Shown: positions 7,510 to 17,093 of the stretch, in pieces | How the letters are laid out: every line of letters begins with the position of its first letter | Position numbering within the stretch: the stretch's first letter is position 1 | Origin: Blastococcus sp. TBT05-19 | Lineage (GTDB): Bacteria > Actinomycetota > Actinomycetes > Mycobacteriales > Geodermatophilaceae | Length of the DNA stretch: 64,000 bases | Reading direction: 5' to 3' | Assembly (NCBI RefSeq): GCF_003319095.1 | Contig: NZ_QOHI01000001.1 | Span: 620,001-684,000 of the forward strand | Notes under the pieces: model-generated | The model's database searches: none | Told to the model about the DNA's origin: nothing | What the model saw: the letters and a program-made list of their open reading frames with translations, nothing else | Translations under genes and position numbers: made by a program

Positions 7510-8270
7510 CGGCATCCAGCATCTTCGGCACCTCGTCGAGCCTCCTGCAGCGCTTCCGGGCCGCCCCGGTCGACGTCCCCGACCTCCTCGACGTGGCGAC
7601 CGAGCTGCTGCCCCGTCTCGCCACTCCCGGACTGCGCCTGACGCTGGTCCGCGGCTCCGGCACCGGCACGGTGCTGCGGGTGGAGGAGGACGAGCGGCGC
7701 GAGCAGATCCCCCTGGTCGAGCTGGCCGACGACATGAGCCGGGCCGGCGTCCCGGGGACGCCCGCCGGGATCGCCGCCGCGCTGCGCACCTACGTGGCCC
7801 GCCGCCCGGTCACCGACGCCGCGGCGGCCCGCACCGGGATCGCCGTCCTCGACTGGGCCGACGGCTCGGAGACGGCGGTCGGCTGGACGGTCGTCGTCGT
7901 GCGCGGTGATCTCGCCCTGCCCTGGGCGCCGTCACCGGCCGCCCGGTCCGTGGAGCTGCACCGCACACGGTCGGCAGCGACCGGCCGCGCCCACGACGTC
8001 GCGCTGGACGTCCGGGTCGAGGGCCCGCTGGCGCTGTGGTCCCACCGGACGGTGCCGGTGCTCGCCACGTCGGCGCTGGTCGCCCCGGAGCTGATGCTGC
8101 ACCGGATCCTCACCGCCGGGCTGTCCGCGGCGGACATGCACGTCGTCGTGACCCCGCACCGGCCGGTCGTCTGCGCGGCGCCGGGAGTGGCGCGGCGCCT
8201 CGCCGGCCAGACCAGCGAGGCCAGCGTGACCTTGCCGTGGCGGCACGTCGTCGACCTGCCCTGGCTGTAG
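7506..8270 (+). CDS. Unknown protein, 254 aa, second gene of a two-gene unit
   Basis: Not recognised. It starts with GTG inside the stop of the preceding gene. The sequence has alternating strand-like segments (LRLTLVRGSGTGTVLRVEED, TAVGWTVVVVRGDLALPW, HDVALDVRVEGPLALW, MHVVVTPHRPVVCAAPGVAR) and no signal peptide or membrane helix, so it is probably a cytoplasmic beta-rich protein. It ends three bases before the convergent peptidoglycan hydrolase gene. The tight coupling with the 116-residue protein suggests that they work together, perhaps as a complex. Confidence 0.75.
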   Translation: MTASSIFGTSSSLLQRFRAAPVDVPDLLDVATELLPRLATPGLRLTLVRGSGTGTVLRVEEDERREQIPLVELADDMSRAGVPGTPAGIAAALRTYVARRPVTDAAAARTGIAVLDWADGSETAVGWTVVVVRGDLALPWAPSPAARSVELHRTRSAATGRAHDVALDVRVEGPLALWSHRTVPVLATSALVAPELMLHRILTAGLSAADMHVVVTPHRPVVCAAPGVARRLAGQTSEASVTLPWRHVVDLPWL

Positions 8271-8273
8271 GCC

Positions 8274-10364
8274 TCAGCTGATCCGGCCGTACTCCCAGTG
8301 CCAGGGCTCGGGCTTCTCGCCGCCCGGGCGCGCCCAGTCCGGCTGCACGAACCCGAACCGCGCCGCGTGGGCCGTCATCCAGCTCCACTGGGGGGTCCCG
8401 GCCACGTTGATGCCGTCGCACAGGTCGACCGCCAGCGCCCACCCGTGGTTGGACGTGCCGGGGACCGCGGCCAGCGTCGGCTTGCGGTAGTACGCCCCGA
8501 CCTGCGCGCCGAAGGACCGGTAGGAGTCGGTGATGCACATCGGCGTGCCGAACTCCGCCGTGTAGGCCTCGGCCAGCCGGCCGTAGGAGGCCGCGGCGTC
8601 GCAGCGCAGCGCGTGCCCGTCGACGCCGAGCCGGCACAGCGCCTCGACCGGGATCCGGCCGTTGGACCAGCCACCCCAGGCGGGGCTCACCGGACCCGCG
8701 ACCGGCAGCGGTGCGCCGCAGTCACCGGTGCGGTCGGCGAGGACCGGCAGCGGCGCGTTCGGCTGCGCGGGGGCGGGCGCGGTCACCCGGACCGCCGACG
8801 CGCCGGGTTCCAGCGTCCGCACGCCGACCTGGTAGGTCGCGGCCGAGGCCCCGACGACGTCGCCGTCGCCCAGGTACATGCCGACGTCCGTGCCGCCGGG
8901 GGAGAAGACCAGGTCACCGACCTGCAGGTCGCGGACGGGGACGGCGGAACCGCCGGCCCACTGGTCCTGCGGGCTGCGCCCCAGCGCGTAGCCGCCCATC
9001 AGCCAGGAGGCGGCCGTGAAGCCACCGCAGTCGTAGGTCTCCGGACCGGTGCTGCCGGGCACGAAGGGCTTGCCGAGCTGGGAGAGGGCATTGCTGACGG
9101 CGGCCACGGTCTCGGCGGGCAGCACGGTCACCGGCTGGTTGCCGATGACCGCCCACGCCACGCCCGGCACCGGCCGGCCGTCGGCGTCGAGCGCGGGGGA
9201 GAAGCCGGTCGGGAGCGCCGCCGGGTCGGTGAGGGACGCCGCGGGCGGGGGCGCGATGCCGGCCGTGGCCAGCCGGGTCAGGTAGTCCTGCCAGCGGCGC
9301 ATCACGGCGTCGTTGCGCGCCTGCTGCGGGCCGGCGACCGGGATGGAGCCGATGCCGGCGAGCACGCCGGACACCTCGGGCGGGAGGTCGTCGACCTCGG
9401 ACCGCACGGTGACCAGCACCTCGGCCGCCCGCTCCTCGGCCAGGGCCAGGTCGGCACGGGCGGCGTCGACCCGGGCGCCGGCGGCGACCAGGTCGGCGGC
9501 CGCGCGCTCGGCGCGGACGACGGCGGTCTCGATGCCCGAGCCGATCCGGTCGGCCACGGCCTGCTGCCGGAGGACGGTCGGGGCGGCGTCGGCGTCGCGC
9601 ACGTCCAGCGAGAAGACGGGCAGCCGGTCGGCCGGGCCCGAGCGGTACAGGACGGCCGCACCGCTGCCGACGGCCGACCGCTGCTCGTCGACCCGTTCCC
9701 GGGCCGCCTGCTCGGCGGTCTCCGCCTGCTGGAGCCGAGCCCGCCGCTGGTCGGCGGTCTGCTCCAGACGACGGTAGAGGTCGGCCTGCTCCAGCAGCGA
9801 GCTGCGGGCGGTGAGGGCCAGGGTGACGGTGTCGTCGCTCCCGGCGGGCAGGTCGGAGACCGGGAGGCCGAGGGCCAGGACGGCGGGGAGCAGCAGGGCG
9901 CTGGTGGCGACGACGCCGATCCGGGTGGACCAGCGCGAGCCGGTGCGCTCCGCGGGCGGTGCCGTGCGCTTCGTCCGGCCGCGCGCCGGGGCCCGGCGCG
10001 CGGGAGCCGGTCGACGGCCGGTGCCGCGGCCGCCGGTCGGCCGGCTCCCGGAGCGGCGGGCGGCGACGGCGGCGCGGGCCGCGGCGAGCTGCTCGGGCGT
10101 CACACCGGCACGGAGAGCCGCGGCCTGGCCGCGGGCCAGGGTCTCGCGGCGGGTGTGCGCATCCCGCGCTGCCAGCGCATCGCGCAGAGCGGCGGCCTCC
10201 GCCGGGGTCAGGGGCGGTCGGGCGTCGCGGCGAGGGGCGCCGGCAGCGCGGGTGCGGGTCTGGGAGGGGGTGCGGGCCGGAGTGGTGCGGGCGGTGGTGC
10301 GGCTCCGGGCCGGAGGGGCCGTACGGGGGGTGGATGCGCGCGCGGGCGTACGCGGAGCAGGCAC
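8274..10364 (-). CDS. Two-domain peptidoglycan hydrolase: degenerate NlpC/P60 plus VanY carboxypeptidase
   Basis: 696 residues. Residues 1-145 are a low-complexity Ala/Arg/Pro/Thr region, about 148-167 a membrane segment, about 185-330 coiled coil. At about 447 is the NlpC/P60 nucleophile region TYDCGGFT. The partner motif, normally HVGIYLG-like, reads TDVGMYLG at about 490, so the catalytic His is Asp. The C-terminal domain is an M15B D-Ala-D-Ala carboxypeptidase with SNHGWALAVD at about 640 and PWHWEYG at the end, the zinc ligands intact. It would act outside the membrane on wall stem peptides. GTG start with GGGAG upstream. A possible flagellar-sigma promoter lies at 10433-10459. Confidence 0.85.
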   Translation of the reverse strand: MPAPRTPARASTPRTAPPARSRTTARTTPARTPSQTRTRAAGAPRRDARPPLTPAEAAALRDALAARDAHTRRETLARGQAAALRAGVTPEQLAAARAAVAARRSGSRPTGGRGTGRRPAPARRAPARGRTKRTAPPAERTGSRWSTRIGVVATSALLLPAVLALGLPVSDLPAGSDDTVTLALTARSSLLEQADLYRRLEQTADQRRARLQQAETAEQAARERVDEQRSAVGSGAAVLYRSGPADRLPVFSLDVRDADAAPTVLRQQAVADRIGSGIETAVVRAERAAADLVAAGARVDAARADLALAEERAAEVLVTVRSEVDDLPPEVSGVLAGIGSIPVAGPQQARNDAVMRRWQDYLTRLATAGIAPPPAASLTDPAALPTGFSPALDADGRPVPGVAWAVIGNQPVTVLPAETVAAVSNALSQLGKPFVPGSTGPETYDCGGFTAASWLMGGYALGRSPQDQWAGGSAVPVRDLQVGDLVFSPGGTDVGMYLGDGDVVGASAATYQVGVRTLEPGASAVRVTAPAPAQPNAPLPVLADRTGDCGAPLPVAGPVSPAWGGWSNGRIPVEALCRLGVDGHALRCDAAASYGRLAEAYTAEFGTPMCITDSYRSFGAQVGAYYRKPTLAAVPGTSNHGWALAVDLCDGINVAGTPQWSWMTAHAARFGFVQPDWARPGGEKPEPWHWEYGRIS

Positions 10365-10432
10365 TGCGGCGTCTCCCGGGCGTCGTCGGAGGGGCGGATG
10401 GGGCTCCTGGGGTCAGGAGCTCCCGCACATCC

Positions 10433-10459
10433 ATCGACACGCCGGGCGAGGTGCTTGAA
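10433..10459 (-). promoter_or_regulatory. Possible flagellar-sigma promoter before the hydrolase gene
   Basis: Read on the minus strand: TTCA (10459-10456), 17 bases, GTCGAT (10438-10433). Three of four -35 bases and four of six -10 bases match the actinomycete FliA pattern CTCA-N15-17-GCCGAA. It lies about 70 bases upstream of the start codon. This is weak evidence. Confidence 0.25.
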
Positions 10460-10540
10460 GAACCGGCCGGAGAGGGGGTCACCCGATCGGGGGAGGGTGA
10501 TCTCCGGGGGAGGCCGGGCAGGGGCGCCGGGACGACCGGC

Positions 10541-10732
10541 TCAGGGCGCCCACCAGGCGCCGTGCCGGTGCACCAGGGGGACCCGGAGCTCCCCGCCGTC
10601 CTCCGTGGCGATCACGAGCTCCAGCGTGGTGATGCGGACCGGAGGCCCGTCGTCCTCGGGTTCGAGCAGCCGGCCGGTGGCCAGGGGCATGGGCGGCAGG
10701 ACGAGGAAGTCCTCGTCGGCGAGCTCGGCCAT
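10541..10732 (-). CDS. Small unknown protein, 63 aa
   Basis: Small acidic protein (MAELADEDFLVLPPMPLATG ... ELVIATEDGGELRVPLVHRH) with a likely beta-rich fold. The ATG at 10732 is preferred because GAGAGGA sits seven bases upstream; the longer in-frame version adds only an Arg-rich stretch. It lies between the citrate synthase terminator and the hydrolase gene. No known family. Confidence 0.6.
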   Translation of the reverse strand: MAELADEDFLVLPPMPLATGRLLEPEDDGPPVRITTLELVIATEDGGELRVPLVHRHGAWWAP

Positions 10733-10788
10733 GCGCGGTCCTCTCGAGTGCGGGCGGCGCATCCACCGTAGGGACACCCTGCGGGAAC

Positions 10789-10829
10789 GCAACGGGCCGG
10801 GTGACCCCGAGGGTCACCCGGCCCGTTGC
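10789..10829 (-). terminator. Terminator of gltA
   Basis: Perfect 19-bp stem (arms 10789-10807 and 10811-10829) with a 3-base loop, beginning 13 bases after the gltA stop. No U-tract follows, as is common in high-GC actinomycetes. Confidence 0.85.
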
Positions 10830-10842
10830 GCGGGTCGGGAGG

Positions 10843-12132
<1,290 letters not shown>

Positions 12133-12140
12133 CACGACGA

Positions 12141-12146
12141 ACGCTA
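12141..12146 (-). promoter_or_regulatory. -10 box of leaderless gltA promoter
   Basis: TAGCGT on the minus strand, eight bases before the ATG at 12132, with no Shine-Dalgarno sequence. Spacing matches several other starts in this window. Confidence 0.6.
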
Positions 12147-12195
12147 GCGCCTCGTCCGGCGGTTCGCGGCGCGAACGCGCGCCGCGTCCCCGCGT

Positions 12196-12231
12196 CGGCG
12201 CCGGGGGGCAGGACGGGGCTCCCCGGCGCCG
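12196..12231 (-). terminator. Terminator of the glycan operon
   Basis: Eleven-bp perfect stem (12196-12206 with 12221-12231) and a 14-base loop, five bases after the stop of the large glycosyltransferase gene. Confidence 0.65.
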
Positions 12232-12235
12232 GTTG

Positions 12236-15200
12236 CTACACCGGACGGGCGAACACGTTCACCTGGCCGGCGTAGCCGGCGGGCAGCGGGAAGGGCAGGA
12301 CCTCGCCGTCGCTCTCGGCGAGCGCGGTGAACTCGAAGTCCCCGGCCTTGCTGAGCAGGGCGATCGAGTCCTCCTGCGTCCAGCCGTGGTCGGCGGCGGC
12401 CACGGGGGTGTACTCGTACACGACCGTCGGCCGGGTCGCGGCGATGAACTCCAGGGCGCCGCGCAGCACGCTCAGCTCGTGCCCCTCGACGTCGATCTTC
12501 ACCAGCGAGACGCCGTCCAGCTCGCCGTCCCCGTGCAGGGTGTCCAGCCGCAGGGCGGGCACGGTGACCTCCTCCCACTCGTTCAGCAGGCCGAAGGCGT
12601 GGCGCCGGGCCGACGCGATGGCGCTGTTCCCCGGGGTCGCGTTGAAGACGAGGCTCCCGTCGGCGTCGCTCACCGCGGCGTTGTAGAGGGTCACGTTGCC
12701 GGCATCGTTGAGGGCGATGGTCGAGGCGGCCAGCCGCACCGTGTCCGGTGACGGTTCGAAGGCGACGACGCGCCCGGTCGGCCCGACGTGCGCGGCCAGG
12801 CTGGCCGCGACGACGCCGATGTTCGTGCCCACGTCCACGACGTTGCCCGGTCGCCGCGACAGCTCCTCCTCCAGCGCGGCGATGAGGACCCCGTTGCACT
12901 CCGGATCGACCGCGTGGAGGGCGGAGGGCCAGTCCCGGGCGTCCCCCATGTACCGGACGCCGTTGGCGAGCGCGCCGGTGAAGTACGGGCGGTCGGGCGG
13001 GATGGTGGCCCGGCGGCGGTCGAAGTCGCCGATGAACGTGCTGTCCACCCGGGACAGCAGGCCCGTCCGGCGCCCGGACCGCTGGAAGTCGGCCTCCGTG
13101 AGCGCGGCCCACATCTCGCTGAAGTCCCCGGTCCGCTGCTGCACGTCGGCGAGGATCTCGCGGCACTCGGGGAGCTCGAGCCGGTCGGGCCCGGCTCCGC
13201 CGCGGTCGACGTCGTCCCCGCCCGGGTCGATCGACCAGATGGCCAGTGCCCGCCCGTCGGGCCAGGTGCCGCCGCGGGGGACCACCGCCAGCCACGGTCC
13301 GGGGAAGAGCATCGACGGCTCGTCGGTGGGCACGAGCTCCAGGTCGATGTCGGGACCCTGCGCCAGCGCTTCCTCCAGCAGGGGCACCGCCTGCTCGAGC
13401 CGGTCGGCGGGGACGGCGACGACGGCGCGCTCGGCCACCTCCTGGGCGAGCACGTCCCGGAAGGCCTGCACCGTGGCGCCGATCTCGGCGGCGTCGATCG
13501 CCGGCGCCGCCAGCGCCACCGGGTAGGAACGGGTCCACACGTCGAGCTCCTGGGCGAGCCGCTCCCGGACGACGGCGCTGCGTGCCCGCTCGACCAGCCC
13601 CTCCGACCGCGTCGCCGGCGTGGGCCGGGTCAGCTCGACCAGCGCTGCCGTCGACAGCAGGGCCGCCTCCAGCGCTGCGCCGTAGTCCGGTGTGGAGGCC
13701 AGCTCCACGACCCGGGCGGCGGCCAGGAACAGGGCTCGGGCGTGCGCCCGCCGCTCCTGGTGCTCACCGGCCAGGAAGCCGTTGCGAGCGCCCCAGTCGA
13801 CCAGCCTCGACCAGTCCCGCTCCGCCCGGCCGATGTACCGCGGGTTGACCGAGTTCTGGCCGCCGTGGCTCCGGAACCGGCTCAGCGTCCGGGGGGTGTA
13901 GTAGGCCGGGCCCCGGGCGAGCAGGAACAGCCAGAGCTGGACGTCGTTGAGGACGTCGACGGTGCGGTCGTCGACCATCCAGAGGTCGGCGGGGGAGACG
14001 TCGTCGCGGCGGAACAGCACCGTGGTGGGCTCGCCGATCACGTTGGTGCAGTTGACCAGCACCACGTCACCCAGCTCCCGGCCGCCGATCAGGCCCGGCT
14101 TGTCGCGCAGCTTGGGGTACTCGTGGCCGGGGACCGGCTTCCCGTCCTCGTTGACCAGCACCCGGTGCGAGAAGGCCATCGACGCCTCGGGGTGCCGCTG
14201 CATGCCGCGCACCAGCTCGCGCACGCAGTCGGTGCCGAGCACGTCGTCGTGCATGAGGTACTTGACGTACTCGCCGCGGGCCTCGGCCAGCAGCCGGCGG
14301 GGGTTCTCCAGCCCGCCGACGTTGCGGTCGAACCGGATGACCCGGACGCGGTCGTCGGCCGCCGCTGCCGCGGCCAGGATCTCGGGCGTGCGGTCGGTGG
14401 ATCCGTCGTCACCGACGATCACCTCGATGTTGCGGTGGCTCTGCCCGAGCGCGGACTGCAGGGCCGCCTTGAGGAACCGCTCGCCGTTGTAGGCCGGGAC
14501 CAGGATGCTGACGAGCGGATCGCCCGGGGGTGTCGCCTGCCGGGCGCGGGCGTCGGCCAGGGCCGCCTCGAGCACGCGTCGGCGGCTCGAGAGCTGGGCG
14601 TCCACGCCGTAGGTGCGCCGGGTCGTCCGCAGACCGGCCTGTGCCACGCGGCGCACGCCGTCGGGCTCGGCCACCATGGCGAGGATCCGCGCGACGACGT
14701 CGTCGGCGTCCGCGCGCGGCATGAGGATGTCGGTGCCGTCGGTGTAGAGACGGTTCTGGCCGAGCGGGTCGGTCGCGACCATCGCGACCCCGCTCAGCGA
14801 CGCCTCGACGCAGGCCCCGGTGGGGAACCCGTCGAAGGCTCCGGGCGTGATCCGTCCCGCTGCCACCGGCGAGACGATGACGTCCATGCCCAGGTAGAAC
14901 TCGTGCAGCTCGGGGGTGCTGAGCACCCCGGAGAAGCTCAGGTCCAGCTCCGCGTGCTCCGGGCCGACGTCGGCCGGACCGAAGCCGCCGACGACGTGGC
15001 CGCGGACCGGCAGGCCGGCGTCGGCGAGCGAGCGCAGGGACTCGAGGAAGACGGGCCACCCCTTGTCCGAGCCGTCGGGGGTGTACCGCGCCGCCACGAA
15101 GCAGACGTCGAGGAACTCCTTGCCGCTGCCGAAGTAGTCCGTGCGCAGCCCGGCGCCGGGGGCCAGGCAGCTGCGGCCGACGGGTCCTCCGATCACCTCG

Positions 15201-16408
15201 GTGACCGGCACCGACCCGCCGCCGACCTCCCTCACGAGGGCGGTGACCACCGGCTGGGTGGTGATCACGTGCCGGAGCAGGGGCGAGGCGAGGACCCGCC
15301 GCAGCTTCCGCTCCGACACCGGGTCGCCGAGGTAGAGGCCGCCCCCGGGGTACAGCTGCAGCACGAACGGGAGCGCGTGGCGCTCGAGGTCGGCGAGGAA
15401 CATCGCGGCGTTGTTGAGGAACATGATCGACGCGCAGTCGAACTCCGCCAGCCGCCGGGCGTCGTACCGGGAGATCTGCCGCTGCGTCCCCGGGTAGAGG
15501 GCCGCGTGCTCGGCGGCGACGGGTGCGAACGGCTCGACGGTCGTCAGCACCTCCGCGACCACCCCGTGGCGCAGCAGCCAGTCGAACTCGGCGATCCGGA
15601 ACCCCGTGCCCTTGGCCGGGAAGTAGTCGTCCAGGACGACCATCCCGCCGCGCCGCGGTGCGCCGGTACCCGCGGCCGGGTCCGACGGCTGCGGGAGACC
15701 CGGCGCGACGGGCTCCGGCAGGAGCGTGTGCGGGTCGTGGGGCGACGCGCCGGAGCCGGGACGGTCGCCGCCGGGGCGGGCCGCGTGGCGGGTCATCTCC
15801 TCCGTCAGCACGCCGACCGAGCCGTACCGGGCCATCGCGAGGTCGACCAGCCGCTCGTGGTCCGGGCTCTCGAAGATCCCCGGATCGAGCCGTTCGAGCA
15901 GCTCGGCCCGGTACACGGCGCAGCTCGGCGTCGGGAACCCGACGACGTCGCTCACCTCGACGTGGGACTCAGCGCCCGGTGCGTCGATCGCGGGAAGGGT
16001 CTCCGCCGAGCCCGTCGCGTCGTCGACGACCGACGTGCGGGTGGCGGCCATCGACAGGTGCGGGTGCTCGTCGAGGAGCTCCACCTGCCGCCGGAGCTTG
16101 TCGGCGGCGGTCCACTCGTCCCGGGCGTCGAGGACGGCGACGTACCGGCCGGAGCACGCGACGACGCCGCGGTGGAACTCCTGCGCCGCGGGTCGCGATC
16201 CGCCGGTCACGACGCGGGCCGCGACCTGCGTGCGCTCCGACCACGCGGTGACGAGCTGCCGCACCCGCTCGCCCGAGGCGTCGTCGGCGACGACGACCAC
16301 CTCCAGGGCCTCGACGAGGTCCTGGCGCTCGATCGACGCGAGCGCGCGCTCGACGAGGTCCTCGCCGTCGCGGGTCGTCAGGAGCACGCTCAGTCGGGGA
16401 GCTGTCAT
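12236..16408 (-). CDS. Four-module glycosyltransferase / FkbM methyltransferase, 1390 aa
   Basis: One long frame with four recognisable parts. Residues 1-230: GT2-like (LSVLLTTRDGEDLVERALAS). About 256-620: GT4/GT1-like, starting GGMVVLDDYFPAKGTGFRIA, with SLSGVAMVATDPLGQNRLY in the donor lobe. About 630-870: a second GT2 with LVSILVPAYNGERF, VGDDGSTDRTPEIL and metal-site-like LMHDDVLG. About 1186-1370: FkbM-type SAM methyltransferase (VVDVGTNIGVVAASLA, VVAFEPSPDTV, VKIDVEGHELSVLRGA). Probably builds and caps a surface or flagellar glycan. The start at 16408 follows GAAAGG; upstream in-frame residues overlap the acyltransferase stop region and look non-coding. Last gene of the operon with 16440 and 17090. 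Confidence 0.85.
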   Translation of the reverse strand: MTAPRLSVLLTTRDGEDLVERALASIERQDLVEALEVVVVADDASGERVRQLVTAWSERTQVAARVVTGGSRPAAQEFHRGVVACSGRYVAVLDARDEWTAADKLRRQVELLDEHPHLSMAATRTSVVDDATGSAETLPAIDAPGAESHVEVSDVVGFPTPSCAVYRAELLERLDPGIFESPDHERLVDLAMARYGSVGVLTEEMTRHAARPGGDRPGSGASPHDPHTLLPEPVAPGLPQPSDPAAGTGAPRRGGMVVLDDYFPAKGTGFRIAEFDWLLRHGVVAEVLTTVEPFAPVAAEHAALYPGTQRQISRYDARRLAEFDCASIMFLNNAAMFLADLERHALPFVLQLYPGGGLYLGDPVSERKLRRVLASPLLRHVITTQPVVTALVREVGGGSVPVTEVIGGPVGRSCLAPGAGLRTDYFGSGKEFLDVCFVAARYTPDGSDKGWPVFLESLRSLADAGLPVRGHVVGGFGPADVGPEHAELDLSFSGVLSTPELHEFYLGMDVIVSPVAAGRITPGAFDGFPTGACVEASLSGVAMVATDPLGQNRLYTDGTDILMPRADADDVVARILAMVAEPDGVRRVAQAGLRTTRRTYGVDAQLSSRRRVLEAALADARARQATPPGDPLVSILVPAYNGERFLKAALQSALGQSHRNIEVIVGDDGSTDRTPEILAAAAAADDRVRVIRFDRNVGGLENPRRLLAEARGEYVKYLMHDDVLGTDCVRELVRGMQRHPEASMAFSHRVLVNEDGKPVPGHEYPKLRDKPGLIGGRELGDVVLVNCTNVIGEPTTVLFRRDDVSPADLWMVDDRTVDVLNDVQLWLFLLARGPAYYTPRTLSRFRSHGGQNSVNPRYIGRAERDWSRLVDWGARNGFLAGEHQERRAHARALFLAAARVVELASTPDYGAALEAALLSTAALVELTRPTPATRSEGLVERARSAVVRERLAQELDVWTRSYPVALAAPAIDAAEIGATVQAFRDVLAQEVAERAVVAVPADRLEQAVPLLEEALAQGPDIDLELVPTDEPSMLFPGPWLAVVPRGGTWPDGRALAIWSIDPGGDDVDRGGAGPDRLELPECREILADVQQRTGDFSEMWAALTEADFQRSGRRTGLLSRVDSTFIGDFDRRRATIPPDRPYFTGALANGVRYMGDARDWPSALHAVDPECNGVLIAALEEELSRRPGNVVDVGTNIGVVAASLAAHVGPTGRVVAFEPSPDTVRLAASTIALNDAGNVTLYNAAVSDADGSLVFNATPGNSAIASARRHAFGLLNEWEEVTVPALRLDTLHGDGELDGVSLVKIDVEGHELSVLRGALEFIAATRPTVVYEYTPVAAADHGWTQEDSIALLSKAGDFEFTALAESDGEVLPFPLPAGYAGQVNVFARPV

Positions 16409-16439
16409 GGGATCGCCTTTCGGGAAGTGCTGCGAGAAG

Positions 16440-17093
16440 TCAGGGTCGGACCAGCGGCCGGGCCGGCACCCCGACCGCGACGACGTCGGCGGGCAGGTCG
16501 CGGACGACGGCGGCACCGGCGCCGACCGTGGTGCGGGCGCCGATGCGCCTGCCCTCGATGACCGTCGCCCCGGTGCCCATGGTGACCTCGTCCTCGAGCA
16601 CGGCGTTGCCCGAGACGGAGACGTTGGGGTTGGCCGTCACGTAGTCGCCGAGCACGGCGTCGTGGCCGACGGTGACCCCGAGGTTGAGGTGCACGTGGCG
16701 GCCCAGGCGCACGTTCGTCGTGACGACCGCGGACGCGCACACGATCGACCCGGGGCCGAGGACCACGCGGTGCCGGCCGAGCACGGCGCTCGGGTGGACG
16801 AGGGGGATCGCCTCGCGCCCCAGTTCCGTGGCCCAGCCGTCGATGCGCCGGCGGGCCGCGCCGTTGCCGATGGCGATCACGTACCGGACGTCGGCCGGCA
16901 TGTCCGCCAGGCCGGCGACCGGGCCGAGGAAGGGGACGCCGCGGTCCTCGACCAGCTCGACGTCGGCACGGCCGTCGGCCAGGAAGCCGACGCACTCCAG
17001 CCGCGGCGCGGTGTCGTTGATCGCCTCGATCACGTCGTGCACCTCGCGCCCGAAGCCGCCCGCGCCGATGACGACCAGCGGGGTGGCGGTCAC
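16440..17093 (-). CDS. NeuD/PglD-like sugar O/N-acyltransferase
   Basis: 217-residue left-handed beta-helix acyltransferase that would transfer acetyl from acetyl-CoA to an amino sugar nucleotide. The N-terminal nucleotide-sugar-binding part starts VVIGAGGFGREVHDVIEAIN. The C-terminal hexapeptide repeats include VHLNLGVTVGHDAVLGDYV, with the His that acts as base in PglD, and GTGATVIEGRRIGARTTVGA. The GTG start overlaps the stop of the PLP aminotransferase by four bases (GTGA), the classic pairing of aminotransferase then acetyltransferase in bacillosamine-type pathways. The exact sugar cannot be read from sequence. Confidence 0.9.
   Translation of the reverse strand: MTATPLVVIGAGGFGREVHDVIEAINDTAPRLECVGFLADGRADVELVEDRGVPFLGPVAGLADMPADVRYVIAIGNGAARRRIDGWATELGREAIPLVHPSAVLGRHRVVLGPGSIVCASAVVTTNVRLGRHVHLNLGVTVGHDAVLGDYVTANPNVSVSGNAVLEDEVTMGTGATVIEGRRIGARTTVGAGAAVVRDLPADVVAVGVPARPLVRP

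Noticed and set aside
12788-16561. Open frame of about 1257 codons antisense to the four-module glycan enzyme
   Set aside because: Composition (Arg, Gly, Ala, His-rich, no motifs) is that of a shadow frame in high-GC DNA; the opposite strand has clear domains.
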